Source: an uncultured Prevotellaceae bacterium (GTDB lineage Bacteria > Bacteroidota > Bacteroidia > Bacteroidales > Bacteroidaceae). Taken from it: a DNA stretch of 64,000 nucleotides. Every line of letters starts with the position of its first letter. Within the stretch, counting starts at the first letter, position 1. A model generated the notes under the pieces. The model saw nothing but the letters and a program-made list of their open reading frames with translations. It was not told where the DNA came from and made no database searches. Where the stretch lies: contig CADCBZ010000012.1 of the NCBI GenBank assembly GCA_902799765.1, forward strand, positions 182,153-246,152. The letters run 5' to 3'. A program made the translations under genes and the position numbers. Below are positions 34,581 to 43,005 of the stretch, one piece after another.

Positions 34581-35448
34581 CGCCATTTTCTTTGCCAACA
34601 CCATCTTCGGACTTGGCGTACCAGTAACCAAACTGCTGCTCGACGAGTGGGTCACACCTATGGGTTATATGGCATCACGCTCACTGGGAGCCTGCATCTT
34701 GTTTTGGCTTATTGCCGCCTTTATGCCCAAAGAACATGTTGAACGTAAAGACCTGATCACCATACTGCTTGGCGGATTGTTAGGCTTTGTTATCTCGCAA
34801 ACCCTCACCGCCTGGTCGCTCGATTATACCAGTCCAGTCTATTTCTCGCTCATCGCAACGCTCACCCCTGTGGCGGTGATGCTCTGTGCCGCCCTGACGA
34901 TTGGCGAGAAGATCACCCCCATGAAGTCACTGGGAGTATTGCTGGGTATTGCCGGTGCAGTCCTAATGGTACTGATGAGTCAGTCGCTTGGCTCTGGCAA
35001 GAACGATCTGATAGGCATCGGCCTCGCCATTCTGAGTGTACTTACTTGGGCTATCTATCTGATTATCACCCGCAATGTGGCCTCGAAGTATTCGCCAGTA
35101 ACTCAGATGAAGTATGTATTCCTGATCTCCGCCATCGTCACCGTTCCGATAGCATTACCAGAACTCTCGGCCAACGCCCTTTACACCCCGTCGTGGGGGT
35201 GGGATGGGGTAGCCGAGATGGCTTTCATCGTTATTGGTGCCACAGCCTTAGGCTATTTCCTCATCCCCTTTGCGATGAAATACCTCCAAGCCACCACGGT
35301 CTCTATCTACACCAATCTCCAACCCGTCATCGCTTCATTTGTAGCCATCATGCTGGGCCAGGATGTCCTGACGTGGGATAAACCCGTAGCAGGCGCATTG
35401 GTACTCATTAGTGCCTACATCGTAACAGTTGTAACAGCAAAAGAATAA
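34555..35448 (+). CDS. EamA-family transporter
   Basis: A 297-residue inner-membrane protein with ten predicted helices in two EamA repeats (first about 10-140, second about 155-290). Typical signs are HSAIFFANTIFGLGVPVTKL at the start and the second-repeat LTWAIYLIITRNVASKYSP. Such proteins export metabolites or drugs; the substrate cannot be read. The ATG at 34555 overlaps the preceding gene by 26 bases. This second EamA gene is complete, in contrast with the shortened one at 28458. Confidence 0.82.
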   Translation: MNKKLQAHSAIFFANTIFGLGVPVTKLLLDEWVTPMGYMASRSLGACILFWLIAAFMPKEHVERKDLITILLGGLLGFVISQTLTAWSLDYTSPVYFSLIATLTPVAVMLCAALTIGEKITPMKSLGVLLGIAGAVLMVLMSQSLGSGKNDLIGIGLAILSVLTWAIYLIITRNVASKYSPVTQMKYVFLISAIVTVPIALPELSANALYTPSWGWDGVAEMAFIVIGATALGYFLIPFAMKYLQATTVSIYTNLQPVIASFVAIMLGQDVLTWDKPVAGALVLISAYIVTVVTAKE

Positions 35449-35733
35449 ATTCACTCAGGATATTTACCACCCCTCTCATTATCCCCATGCTGCAAAGGGA
35501 GGGCGAGCATGGTAAAGGATTAGCATTTAAGATGAAGAAGATATCATCTTAAAAAGCAAAACAACTTGTTTTGTATCGATTAAGATTACTATATTGATGG
35601 CAGAAGGGGCGAGGCAAAGAAGATCTCTCTGCCAAGGGAATTAGTGGTAGCTTTCATTTGACGCTGCAAAGATAGGGATTAAAAAAGCTGTATATTTGTA
35701 TAATTCAAAAATTATATGTAAGTTTGCAGCCGT
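35449..35733 (+). promoter_or_regulatory. Intergenic stretch with promoter for 35734
   Basis: No gene is seen in these 285 bases. They contain a hairpin TAAGATGA/TCATCTTA near 35530-35553 and, at the end, a full promoter: TTTG at 35695-35698, 20 bases, TAAGTTTG at 35719-35726, seven bases before the ATG at 35734. Confidence 0.7.
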
Positions 35734-36579
35734 ATGATGATGGATTGCATAATCAGGCGTAAGAGGTTGCTTACAATTATATTGTTGACGATGTTCATCG
35801 CTCTGGGTGCTCGGGCTCAGGACGATGAGGATATTGCGCATTCGCTGAATCTGACTGAGGTGGTGGTGCTGGCGGATGGCATGACCTTTGAGGAGTATCT
35901 GCTGAAACAGGTGCTGGCTCATGCCAAACCGCTGAAGGACCGCACAAAGTCGCTGAGATACACGGTGACCTGCCAGGTGGAGAAGGATATGGACTTGAAT
36001 AAGTTTCCGCACCGGCGGACGATCACTTTTGCGGCTCGTCTGGCTGGCTATGGTCCCATCGTGTCGGCTCTCAGGGAGCATAAGCACTTCGGCATTACGG
36101 TGGCTGAGGATGTGGTGTTCCAGGATGGGAAGATGACGACTTCGAAGGCGCGGATGGTGGAGATGAAGCAGAAGCTGACTGATAAGCAGATTGCCTCATT
36201 TCTGAAACATGACTGGATGCTGAGTACGAACATGTATGACAAGTTCTACAAAATGGTGCGTGACAAGGCGAAGGACTTGCAGAAGATGCGCAAGAAGAAA
36301 AGGGATGATGTGGACTTCAGATACGTGGGCAGCTATACTTCTGGCAAGAGGACGTTCTACATCGTGAAGCTGGATAATGTGAGGGTGCATATCGCCGACG
36401 GGTGTTGGCAGATCTCGCGTATGAGTTATCATGAAGGTCAGAATGACATGCAGTATGAGTTCAAGGAGGTAAAACCCGACCTCTTCCTGCTCTCTCACGG
36501 CAAGGCGAAACTCTATATTGACAAAGAGAAATGGCCACAGGGATTCGTCTCCTTGAAGCTGGATTATGATTACCGATAG
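35734..36579 (+). CDS. Secreted protein of unknown family (paralogue of 27542)
   Basis: A 281-residue exported protein: signal peptide (LLTIILLTMFIALGARAQ), then a charged body. Conserved relative to the broken copy at 27542 are SLNLTEVVVLADGMTFEEYL, HRRTITFA, YVGSYTSG and EVKPDLFLLSHGKAKLY. A basic helical middle (residues about 135-185, many Lys/Arg) follows. No enzymatic motif is recognised, and the pattern suggests a lineage-specific family. It has its own promoter and ends in a strong terminator shared with pheS. Confidence 0.7.
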   Translation: MMMDCIIRRKRLLTIILLTMFIALGARAQDDEDIAHSLNLTEVVVLADGMTFEEYLLKQVLAHAKPLKDRTKSLRYTVTCQVEKDMDLNKFPHRRTITFAARLAGYGPIVSALREHKHFGITVAEDVVFQDGKMTTSKARMVEMKQKLTDKQIASFLKHDWMLSTNMYDKFYKMVRDKAKDLQKMRKKKRDDVDFRYVGSYTSGKRTFYIVKLDNVRVHIADGCWQISRMSYHEGQNDMQYEFKEVKPDLFLLSHGKAKLYIDKEKWPQGFVSLKLDYDYR

Positions 36580-36586
36580 AAAAGAA

Positions 36587-36620
36587 AAAGGACTTTGGTT
36601 GATGTACTCCAAAGTCCTTT
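36587..36620. terminator. Bidirectional terminator
   Basis: A perfect 12-base stem (AAAGGACTTTGG with CCAAAGTCCTTT) around a ten-base loop, with A-rich and T-rich flanks on either side, between the converging genes ending at 36579 and 36641. Confidence 0.9.
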
Positions 36621-36640
36621 CTTTATGGGGATAGCCGCTA

Positions 36641-37699
36641 TTAGTTGGCTGCTTCGAACTCTTCGAGGAAACGGGTGTCGTTCTCTGAGAACATACGGAG
36701 GTCAGAGACACGGTATTTGAGGTTGGTGATACGCTCCACACCCATACCGAAGGCATAACCGCTGTACTCCTTGGAGTCGATGCCGCAGAGCTCCAGCACG
36801 TTAGGATCAACCATACCGCAGCCGAGGATCTCCACCCAACCGGTGTGCTTACAGAAGCCGCAGCCCTCGCCACCACAGATGAAGCAAGAGATATCCATCT
36901 CAGCACTGGGCTCTGTGAAGGGGAAGTAGCTGGGACGCAGACGGATCTTCGTGTCGGGACCGAACATCTCACGGGCGAATGACAGCAGTACCTGTTTTAA
37001 GTCGGTAAAGCTCACGTTCTTGTCGATGTAAAGACCCTCTACCTGGTGGAAGAAACAGTGGGCACGAGCCGTGATGGCCTCGTTACGATACACACGACCC
37101 GGGCAGATGACGCGGATGGGACTAGTGAGTTTGCCGTCTTCGGTATGCATCTGCTCCATCACACGAGCCTGTACACTGGAGGTGTGTGAACGCAACAGGA
37201 TGTTCTTCGTGACATCATTGGGATGCTGAGATACGAAGAAAGTGTCCTGCATGTCGCGGGCAGGATGGTCTGCGGCGAAGTTCATCTTGGTGAAGATGTG
37301 GTTATCATCCTCCACCTCTGGACCGTCAGCCAGTACGAAGCCCATGCGTGAGAAAATATCTATGATCTCGTTGGTGACAATGCTCAGGGGATGACGCGTG
37401 CCAAGCTCTACAGGGTAGGGGGTACGTGTCAGGTCGATAGCCTCTTCGCCACTCTCCTGCGTGTCGCACTCCTCACGGAGCTGATTGATACGCTCTGTAG
37501 CGAGTGTCTTCAGTTCGTTAATCTTCATGCCGACAGTCTTCTTCTGGTCGGCAGCCACATTACGGAAGTCGTTCATCAGGGCTGTGATCTCACCTTTCTT
37601 GCTGAGATATTTCAGTCGGAGCTGCTCTACTTCCTCTGCGTTTTTCGCGCTCAAATTTTGAACTTCCTTCAGGAGTTCGTCTATCTTATCAAGTATCAT
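36641..37699 (-). CDS. pheS: Phenylalanyl-tRNA synthetase alpha subunit
   Basis: A class II synthetase subunit of 352 residues that charges tRNA-Phe as an alpha2beta2 enzyme. An N-terminal coiled-coil (about 1-85) precedes the catalytic domain with THPARDMQDTFF-like ADHPARDMQDTFFV, VFRNEAITARAHCFFHQVEG-type motif 2 and the C-terminal GCGMVDPNVLE and YAFGMGVERI motif 3. The start at 37699 (MILDKIDELL) is chosen because the longer frame would cross the promoter. pheT is not in this window. Confidence 0.95.
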   Translation of the reverse strand: MILDKIDELLKEVQNLSAKNAEEVEQLRLKYLSKKGEITALMNDFRNVAADQKKTVGMKINELKTLATERINQLREECDTQESGEEAIDLTRTPYPVELGTRHPLSIVTNEIIDIFSRMGFVLADGPEVEDDNHIFTKMNFAADHPARDMQDTFFVSQHPNDVTKNILLRSHTSSVQARVMEQMHTEDGKLTSPIRVICPGRVYRNEAITARAHCFFHQVEGLYIDKNVSFTDLKQVLLSFAREMFGPDTKIRLRPSYFPFTEPSAEMDISCFICGGEGCGFCKHTGWVEILGCGMVDPNVLELCGIDSKEYSGYAFGMGVERITNLKYRVSDLRMFSENDTRFLEEFEAAN

Positions 37700-37727
37700 A
37701 AAACCGTTAAAATTGCAATTTCGCGTG

Positions 37728-37770
37728 CAAAGGTACTTATCCTTTATATTAAAATTTCTTTGTACCTTTG
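37728..37770. promoter_or_regulatory. Divergent promoters of pheS and the DUF4348 gene
   Basis: On the minus strand TACCTTTG (37728-37735) serves pheS; on the plus strand TACCTTTG (37763-37770) serves the lipoprotein gene at 37818. The -33 parts are not clear on either strand. Confidence 0.7.
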
Positions 37771-37817
37771 CCGAAATTTGAGAGGACAAAAGTTAATTTG
37801 CTTACTACGTAGTGTAG

Positions 37818-38657
37818 ATGAAAAGGTGTTTTATAGCGTTTTTCGCCGTTGTACTGCTGATGTTCTCCTGTACCGGGAAGAAATCAGGTCAGATGGATGA
37901 GGTGCCAGCAGATTCTGTTGCTGACTCTATAGACACAACTGAGGTTGACAGCATGGAGATGCTGATAGCCGAGACGCCCATGCCTCGGGCTGCTGATGCC
38001 ATGTTCGACGATTTCATTTTTAATTTCGTGGCCAACAAGAAGTTGCAGAAAGAACGTGTGGTCTTTCCGCTCCGTACCAGAGAGGGCGATAAAGTCTCAT
38101 TGACGGAGAAGAATGAGTGGAAGATGGAACATTTCTTTATGCGTCAGGGCTATTATACACTTTTGTTCGACAATGATGAGCAGATGACTCACCAGAAGGA
38201 TACTGCCGTCAGTGAAGCCATCGTAGAGAAGATCCAGTTGAAGAAAAAACGGGTGACCAGCTATTATTTTGTACGTATCAAGGGCGCCTGGATGATGAAA
38301 GAGGTGGTGGTGACACCCATCTCGGAGAATCCCAATGCCTCATTCCTTGAGTTCTATCAGCGTTTTGTGACGGATTCAGCCTATCAGGTGGCACACCTCA
38401 ACAAGACGGTGACCTTTATCAGTCCTGATCCTGATGATGACTTTACGATGATGGAGGGTGTGATTACGCCAGATACCTGGGGCGCTTTTGCACCGGCACT
38501 GCCTTCAAAGGTGCTCTATAACATCGTGTATGGTAAACCGAAGCCGGCAGAGAACGAGATGATCTTCCTGATGCGAGGTGTTGCGAACGGATTGGAGATG
38601 GAACTGCGTTTCAAGAAGTATGGCACGCGATGGCTGCTCATGAAAATGGCAACGTAA
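37818..38657 (+). CDS. DUF4348 lipoprotein
   Basis: A 279-residue lipoprotein: signal FIAFFAVVLLMFSC with lipobox Cys18, then an acidic Ser/Asp linker and a globular domain from about residue 60 (DAMFDDFIFNFVANKKLQKE, VVFPLRTREGD). This is the pattern of DUF4348, a Bacteroidetes lipoprotein family of unknown role. Anchoring in the outer membrane facing the periplasm or surface is expected. It is one base from murB and may be co-transcribed with it. Confidence 0.8.
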   Translation: MKRCFIAFFAVVLLMFSCTGKKSGQMDEVPADSVADSIDTTEVDSMEMLIAETPMPRAADAMFDDFIFNFVANKKLQKERVVFPLRTREGDKVSLTEKNEWKMEHFFMRQGYYTLLFDNDEQMTHQKDTAVSEAIVEKIQLKKKRVTSYYFVRIKGAWMMKEVVVTPISENPNASFLEFYQRFVTDSAYQVAHLNKTVTFISPDPDDDFTMMEGVITPDTWGAFAPALPSKVLYNIVYGKPKPAENEMIFLMRGVANGLEMELRFKKYGTRWLLMKMAT

Positions 38658-39662
38658 ATGAAGGATCTGAAAGATTATAGTCTGAAAGCGCATAACACAT
38701 TTGGTATCGATGCCAAATGCAGTCGTTTCCTGGAATTTGAAAACGAACAGGAAGCTGTGGAAGTGGCTCGGATCCTGCGTGAGTCGGCTACACCTTATAT
38801 AATAATAGGTGGCGGCAGCAACCTCTTACTGACGAAAGACTTTGATGGTATCGTGGTGCGCTCAGGTATCAAGGGCTACAGCTTTGAAAACGACTGTCGT
38901 ATGACCTGTGGCAGTGGAGAGGTATGGGACGACATCGTGGCGATCAGTATTGAGAAAGGCTATTACGGTATGGAGAACCTGTCGCTGATTCCAGGCGATG
39001 TGGGTGCCAGTGCCGTACAGAATATCGGTGCCTATGGCGTAGAGGCAAAAGATCTGATTGAGACTGTCTGGGGCATAGAGATTGCAACGGGTAAGTCTTG
39101 TATATGGGACAATGCGGCGTGTGAATATGGCTATCGCCAGAGTCGTTTCAAGCAAGATTGGAAAAACAGATTCCTGATTTGTAAGGTGACCTATCGGCTG
39201 TCGAAGACCTTCACGCCGCATCTCGACTACGGTAATATCCGTGCAGAACTAGAGAAGAAAGGCATGCATGAACCTACAGCCCAGCAGTTGCGTGATATCA
39301 TTATTGATATCCGTAATGCCAAACTGCCTGATCCGAAGGTGATGGGTAATGCAGGTAGTTTCTTTATGAATCCCATCGTGAGTCGTGAGAAATATGAGTC
39401 GTTGGCAGCGCAGTATGAGCAGATGCCTCATTATGAGATTGATGCCGAACACGTGAAAATACCTGCAGGCTGGATGATAGACCAGTGTGGTTGGAAAGGT
39501 AAAAGACTGGGACGTGCCGGTGTTCACGATAAACAGGCACTGGTGCTTGTGAACTGTGGTGGTGCGACAGGTGATGAGATTGTGACGCTTTGCCAACAGA
39601 TACAGCACGACGTGCAGGCAAAGTTTGGTATTGACATTCATCCGGAGGTGAATATTATATGA
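38658..39662 (+). CDS. murB: UDP-N-acetylenolpyruvoylglucosamine reductase
   Basis: A 334-residue FAD enzyme for the second committed step of peptidoglycan synthesis. Signs are NTFGIDAKCSRF, the FAD-binding IIIGGGSNLLLTKDFDG, GAEDLSLIPGDVGASAVQNI-type ENLSLIPGDVGASAVQNIGA, and the catalytic serine in GNAGSFFMNP. The tyrosine-loop type I architecture and length fit E. coli-like MurB. Its stop overlaps the start of the metallo-beta-lactamase fold gene by four bases. Confidence 0.95.
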   Translation: MKDLKDYSLKAHNTFGIDAKCSRFLEFENEQEAVEVARILRESATPYIIIGGGSNLLLTKDFDGIVVRSGIKGYSFENDCRMTCGSGEVWDDIVAISIEKGYYGMENLSLIPGDVGASAVQNIGAYGVEAKDLIETVWGIEIATGKSCIWDNAACEYGYRQSRFKQDWKNRFLICKVTYRLSKTFTPHLDYGNIRAELEKKGMHEPTAQQLRDIIIDIRNAKLPDPKVMGNAGSFFMNPIVSREKYESLAAQYEQMPHYEIDAEHVKIPAGWMIDQCGWKGKRLGRAGVHDKQALVLVNCGGATGDEIVTLCQQIQHDVQAKFGIDIHPEVNII

Positions 39663-40420
39663 AGCTGACGTTTTTAGGAACAGGAACCTCGTGTGGCGTA
39701 CCCGTGATAGGTTGCCAGTGTGAGGTGTGCAGAAGTGAAGATCCGCACGATAAGCGTACGCGCTGTTCTGCCTTGGTGGAGACGGATACCACCAGGCTGC
39801 TGATAGACTGTGGCCCTGATTTCCGTCAGCAGATTCTGCCACAACCTTTCCGAAAGATTGACGGTATCCTGATTACTCATTCTCATTACGATCACATGGG
39901 TGGTATGGACGATATCCGTCCGTATTGTCAGTTTGGTGAAATGAATGTCTATGCAGATCCTGTGGCCCGTGAGGGAATGTTGCAGATGCTGCCTTATTGT
40001 TTTGCGGAGAACCGTTACCCAGGTGTGCCTGCCATCGGCCTGCATGAGATTCACCCGCATCAGCAGTTGCGTATTGGTGATCTGGACATCATGCCTTTTG
40101 AGGTGATGCATGGTAAGCTGCCTATTTTAGGCTATCGTATCGGACCACTGACTTATATCACGGATATGAAGACCATCCATGAGTCGGAGTATCCTTATCT
40201 GGAGGGTACGGAGTTACTGGTGGTGAATGCTTTGCGCTTTATCAAACCGCATCATTCACATCAGCTGGTGGATGATGCCATCGCCTTTGCGCGAAGGGTA
40301 GGGGCAAAGCGTACTTTGCTCATACATATGTGCCACGATGTGGGTCTTCATGAAAAGGTGAACCAACAACTTCCTACCGATATCCAATTGGCTTACGACG
40401 GTCAGGAAATTATCCTATAG
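39659..40420 (+). CDS. Metallo-beta-lactamase fold hydrolase
   Basis: A 253-residue MBL-fold protein with the HxHxDH zinc motif THSHYDHMGG at about residues 75-84, a short cysteine-rich start (SCGVPVIGCQCEVCRS) as in PhnP/LipB-associated phosphodiesterases, and a late His in HMCHDVG. The family includes PhnP-type cyclic phosphate hydrolases; the exact substrate is unknown. Overlap with murB indicates co-translation. It ends just inside the converging gene at 40415. Confidence 0.85.
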   Translation: MKLTFLGTGTSCGVPVIGCQCEVCRSEDPHDKRTRCSALVETDTTRLLIDCGPDFRQQILPQPFRKIDGILITHSHYDHMGGMDDIRPYCQFGEMNVYADPVAREGMLQMLPYCFAENRYPGVPAIGLHEIHPHQQLRIGDLDIMPFEVMHGKLPILGYRIGPLTYITDMKTIHESEYPYLEGTELLVVNALRFIKPHHSHQLVDDAIAFARRVGAKRTLLIHMCHDVGLHEKVNQQLPTDIQLAYDGQEIIL

Positions 40421-40702
40421 GAAACTCTTCTTTTGTTTTTTCTTCTTATTCCCAAAAAAGAATCCGTAACCCTTCATCAGCTTGCGGATGAGTATGATGG
40501 CATCGAAAGCCACAATACCATTGCTCACGATGCTGGCAATATAGTCGGTCTTGGTGTTGTTCTCCCGCTTCAGGAATACCTGATTCCACATGGTGGACAT
40601 CTTAGTGTTGTCCTGCTGGAGTTCGTCGAGCAGTTCGTCCTTGCGCTCACGAATCTCATCTAGCGTGCGATATTCTCTTATGAGTTTCTTTACGGATGTC
40701 AT
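40415..40702 (-). CDS. Small membrane protein, unknown
   Basis: A 95-residue protein, third gene of a YtxH, DUF1469, unknown set. The N-terminal half is a charged helix (RTLDEIRERKDELLDELQQD); one membrane segment follows (YIASIVSNGIVAFDAIILI), and the C-terminus is very Lys-rich. Similar trios occur in many bacteria as YqjD/YqjE/YqjK-like envelope stress proteins, and this would be the YqjK-like member. The role is not known. Confidence 0.6.
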   Translation of the reverse strand: MTSVKKLIREYRTLDEIRERKDELLDELQQDNTKMSTMWNQVFLKRENNTKTDYIASIVSNGIVAFDAIILIRKLMKGYGFFFGNKKKKQKKSFL

Positions 40703-40722
40703 AGGGAACGGATATTAAAGAA

Positions 40723-41073
40723 CTATTTACTGAGGAGCAATTCAGCCAGGAAATGAACGATGGGCTTCTCAATCCAACTCTTGCGGAAGTGGATAACCAT
40801 GAAGAAAGCCAGCAGATGGAGGACTGCAACGAGGATAAAACTCCATCCCATTCCAATATATTTCTCAAGCCAGAAGGCGAAGGCAAACGACGCGAACAGC
40901 ACGATAATGACCAGGAGAAAACAAAATACAATTGTCAAGGCGGCGGCCGTAATCAGGCGCACCACCTTGTCAATCACATCAAGTTTGACGTATTCTGCCT
41001 GTAACCCCAGATAGTGCTTAAGCGTCTCTATCAGTTGGGCAAAGGTTTCAACGTTCTTGTCGCTTGAGAGCAT
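40723..41073 (-). CDS. DUF1469 (YqjE-like) membrane protein
   Basis: A 116-residue protein with two membrane helices (about 43-70 and 75-98) after an amphipathic start (ETFAQLIETLKHYLGLQAEY). This fits the DUF1469 family, often labelled holin family although not part of a lysis system here. It lies between YtxH-like and unknown partners on the minus strand, four bases after the YtxH gene. It may act in the inner membrane under stress. Confidence 0.75.
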   Translation of the reverse strand: MLSSDKNVETFAQLIETLKHYLGLQAEYVKLDVIDKVVRLITAAALTIVFCFLLVIIVLFASFAFAFWLEKYIGMGWSFILVAVLHLLAFFMVIHFRKSWIEKPIVHFLAELLLSK

Positions 41074-41076
41074 CGT

Positions 41077-41289
41077 TTATTCCTCCTCTGTAGCGTCCTC
41101 GATGTCGTCAACGAGATCAACCACTTCCTTGCGGCTGAGCTTGATGTTGTGCTTCTTCAGGAAATCCTCCACAGCATCAGTGATTTTTACGCGAGTATCC
41201 TCTCCCTTTTCAGGAGCCATCAAAATACCAAGGGCTGCGCCTGCGATAGCACCGCCAAGGAATGCGCTTAAGTAACCTAAACTTTTCAT
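41077..41289 (-). CDS. YtxH-domain protein
   Basis: A 70-residue protein with a glycine-rich membrane helix (YLSAFLGGAIAGAALGILMA, about residues 5-24), the APEKGEDTR motif of YtxH proteins, and an amphipathic acidic C-terminus. YtxH-like proteins are small stress-associated membrane proteins; the ribosome-binding YqjD is a relative in plan. It is the first gene of the trio and follows a full promoter at 41331-41363. Confidence 0.8.
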   Translation of the reverse strand: MKSLGYLSAFLGGAIAGAALGILMAPEKGEDTRVKITDAVEDFLKKHNIKLSRKEVVDLVDDIEDATEEE

Positions 41290-41330
41290 AATCTGAAGTT
41301 ATATTAAGTGAATAATAAAGTTCTCATGTG

Positions 41331-41363
41331 CAAATATACGCAATTTTTCGATAACGGTGCAAA
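41331..41363 (-). promoter_or_regulatory. Promoter of the YtxH operon
   Basis: On the minus strand TTTG (41360-41363), 21 bases, then TATATTTG (41331-41338), about 40 bases before the YtxH ATG. Confidence 0.8.
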
Positions 41364-41505
41364 AATATGCCAAAAAAATTATTAAAAAGTTGCGATTTTC
41401 TCAATTTAACAAACTTTATGTTGCTTTTTTGCACGGTTTTCCCTGATAATTTGTAATTTCGCACTCAAATTGGAATTAAGTCACTTTTAAATATTGAATA
41501 ACAAA

Positions 41506-42021
41506 ATGAAGAAAACGACTATTTTGTGCGTAGGTTTATGCGCAGCTATGGCTTTTACAAGCTGTAAGTCAAGTGAGAGTGCCTATAAGAAGGCATACGA
41601 GAAAGCAAAACAGTATGATACCGCTGCTCCTCAGCAGGCTCCAGAGACTGCGGCCACTCAGCAGGCTTCTGAAGAGGTGGCTGTAGTAGCTCCCCTAGAG
41701 GCAAAGCCAGCTAACGAGACCCGTGTAGTGGATAATCTCGATAACGTGTCTGTTCGTCAGGAGAGTGTTACCCTCGTTAATGGCTCTGGTCTGAAGGACT
41801 TCAGTGTGATTGTGGGTTCATTCGGTCTGGTTTCAAATGCAGAGGGTCTGCAGCAGCGCCTGAAGGAAGCTGGCTATGACGCTCAGATTGTGAAGAACGA
41901 GGAAAAGAACATGTATCGTGTGGTAGCTTCTACCTTTGCTGGCAAGGCTGACGCTGTGAACAGCCGTGATCAGTTGCGTGCTACCTATCCCGACGCATGG
42001 TTACTCTATAACGTACGATAA
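41506..42021 (+). CDS. SPOR-domain lipoprotein
   Basis: A 171-residue lipoprotein (lipobox TSC, Cys at about residue 20) with an Ala/Gln/Glu-rich linker and a C-terminal SPOR domain (DFSVIVGSFGLVSNAEGLQQ, then YDAQIVKNEEKNMYRVVAST). SPOR domains bind glycan strands lacking stem peptides, at the division septum, so an envelope-division role is likely. The ATG at 41506 is preferred to a TTG twelve bases upstream. The ruvX gene follows within the same transcript. Confidence 0.85.
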   Translation: MKKTTILCVGLCAAMAFTSCKSSESAYKKAYEKAKQYDTAAPQQAPETAATQQASEEVAVVAPLEAKPANETRVVDNLDNVSVRQESVTLVNGSGLKDFSVIVGSFGLVSNAEGLQQRLKEAGYDAQIVKNEEKNMYRVVASTFAGKADAVNSRDQLRATYPDAWLLYNVR

Positions 42022-42031
42022 TTCTTCCGGC

Positions 42032-42445
42032 TTGGCGAGGATATTATCCATCGATTACGGCAAGAAACGTACCGGACTGGCAGTCACCGACCCTCTACAG
42101 ATTATCGCAGGAGGGTTGGCGACTGTTTCTACATCAGAGTTGTTCGACTGGCTGAAGGCTTATCTGGCAAAAGAGTCCGTGGAACGTATCGTGATAGGAG
42201 AGCCTCGTCAGCCTAACGGTGAACCGAGTGAGAATCTGCAGCGTGTGCAGCAGTTTGTCAACCGTTGGCGGAAGGCTGTGCCCGAAGTGCCTATCGAGTA
42301 TTACGATGAACGGTTCACCTCTGTGTTGGCCCATCAGGCGATGCTCAGTGGTGGTCTGAAGAAGAAGGCACGTCAGGACAAGGCTCTCGTAGATGAAATA
42401 TCCGCTACAATCATCCTTGAAGATTATTTAAGAAGTAAGAAATGA
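42032..42445 (+). CDS. ruvX: Holliday junction resolvase-like protein RuvX/YqgF
   Basis: A 137-residue RNase H-fold protein of the YqgF family, implicated in 16S rRNA maturation and proposed as a Holliday junction resolvase. It shows [16 protein letters not shown] (catalytic Asp), [15 protein letters not shown] and [15 protein letters not shown] choose TTG at 42032 as the start, giving [10 protein letters not shown], because the longer frame (from 41966) overlaps the SPOR gene without family similarity. It overlaps def by four bases. Confidence 0.88.
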   Translation: MARILSIDYGKKRTGLAVTDPLQIIAGGLATVSTSELFDWLKAYLAKESVERIVIGEPRQPNGEPSENLQRVQQFVNRWRKAVPEVPIEYYDERFTSVLAHQAMLSGGLKKKARQDKALVDEISATIILEDYLRSKK

Positions 42446-43002
42446 TATTACCTATTTATATATATGGTCAGCCTGTGCTTCGCAAGGAGGCTGAAGACAT
42501 CACCCCTGACTATCCTCAGCTGAAGGATCTCATCGCAGACATGTGGGAGACACTTGCTGAGTCGGAAGGCATCGGACTGGCAGCTCCGCAGATTGGTAAA
42601 CCTATCCGTCTTTCGGTGATCGATTTGGATGTGATTTCCGATGACCTGCCCGAGTATAAGGGATTCCGTCAGGTGTTTATCAATCCCCATATTCTGGAGT
42701 ACGACGAGGAACATACTGACACCTCGGAAGAGGGCTGTCTCTCGTTACCCGCCATCCATGAGAAGGTGGTGCGCCCAATGCGTATCCATGTGGTGTGGGA
42801 TGATGAGAATTTCCAGCACCACGATGAGTGGATAGAAGGTTATCTGGCCCGTGTGATGCAGCATGAGTTCGATCATCTAGACGGTAAAATGTTCGTGGAT
42901 CGTATCTCACCGTTGCGTAAGCAATTGATTAAGAGTAAGCTGCGTGCTTTGTTGCAAGGACGATATCGCTGCGGTTACAAAACTAAACCTGTTAAGAGAT
43001 AG
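42442..43002 (+). CDS. def: Peptide deformylase
   Basis: A 186-residue metalloenzyme that removes the formyl group from nascent proteins. The three family motifs are present: [10 protein letters not shown] (about 43-52), EEGCLSLP with the metal-binding Cys, and QHEFDHLDG with two His ligands. Length is normal. It overlaps ruvX by four bases and is followed three bases later by the TPR gene, so the three form one operon. Confidence 0.96.
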   Translation: MILPIYIYGQPVLRKEAEDITPDYPQLKDLIADMWETLAESEGIGLAAPQIGKPIRLSVIDLDVISDDLPEYKGFRQVFINPHILEYDEEHTDTSEEGCLSLPAIHEKVVRPMRIHVVWDDENFQHHDEWIEGYLARVMQHEFDHLDGKMFVDRISPLRKQLIKSKLRALLQGRYRCGYKTKPVKR

Positions 43003-43005
43003 AAA

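Noticed and set aside
40723-41073. Holin of a second prophage
   Set aside because: DUF1469 is often labelled holin, but the gene lies with a YtxH-like gene in a host stress-type operon without endolysin.
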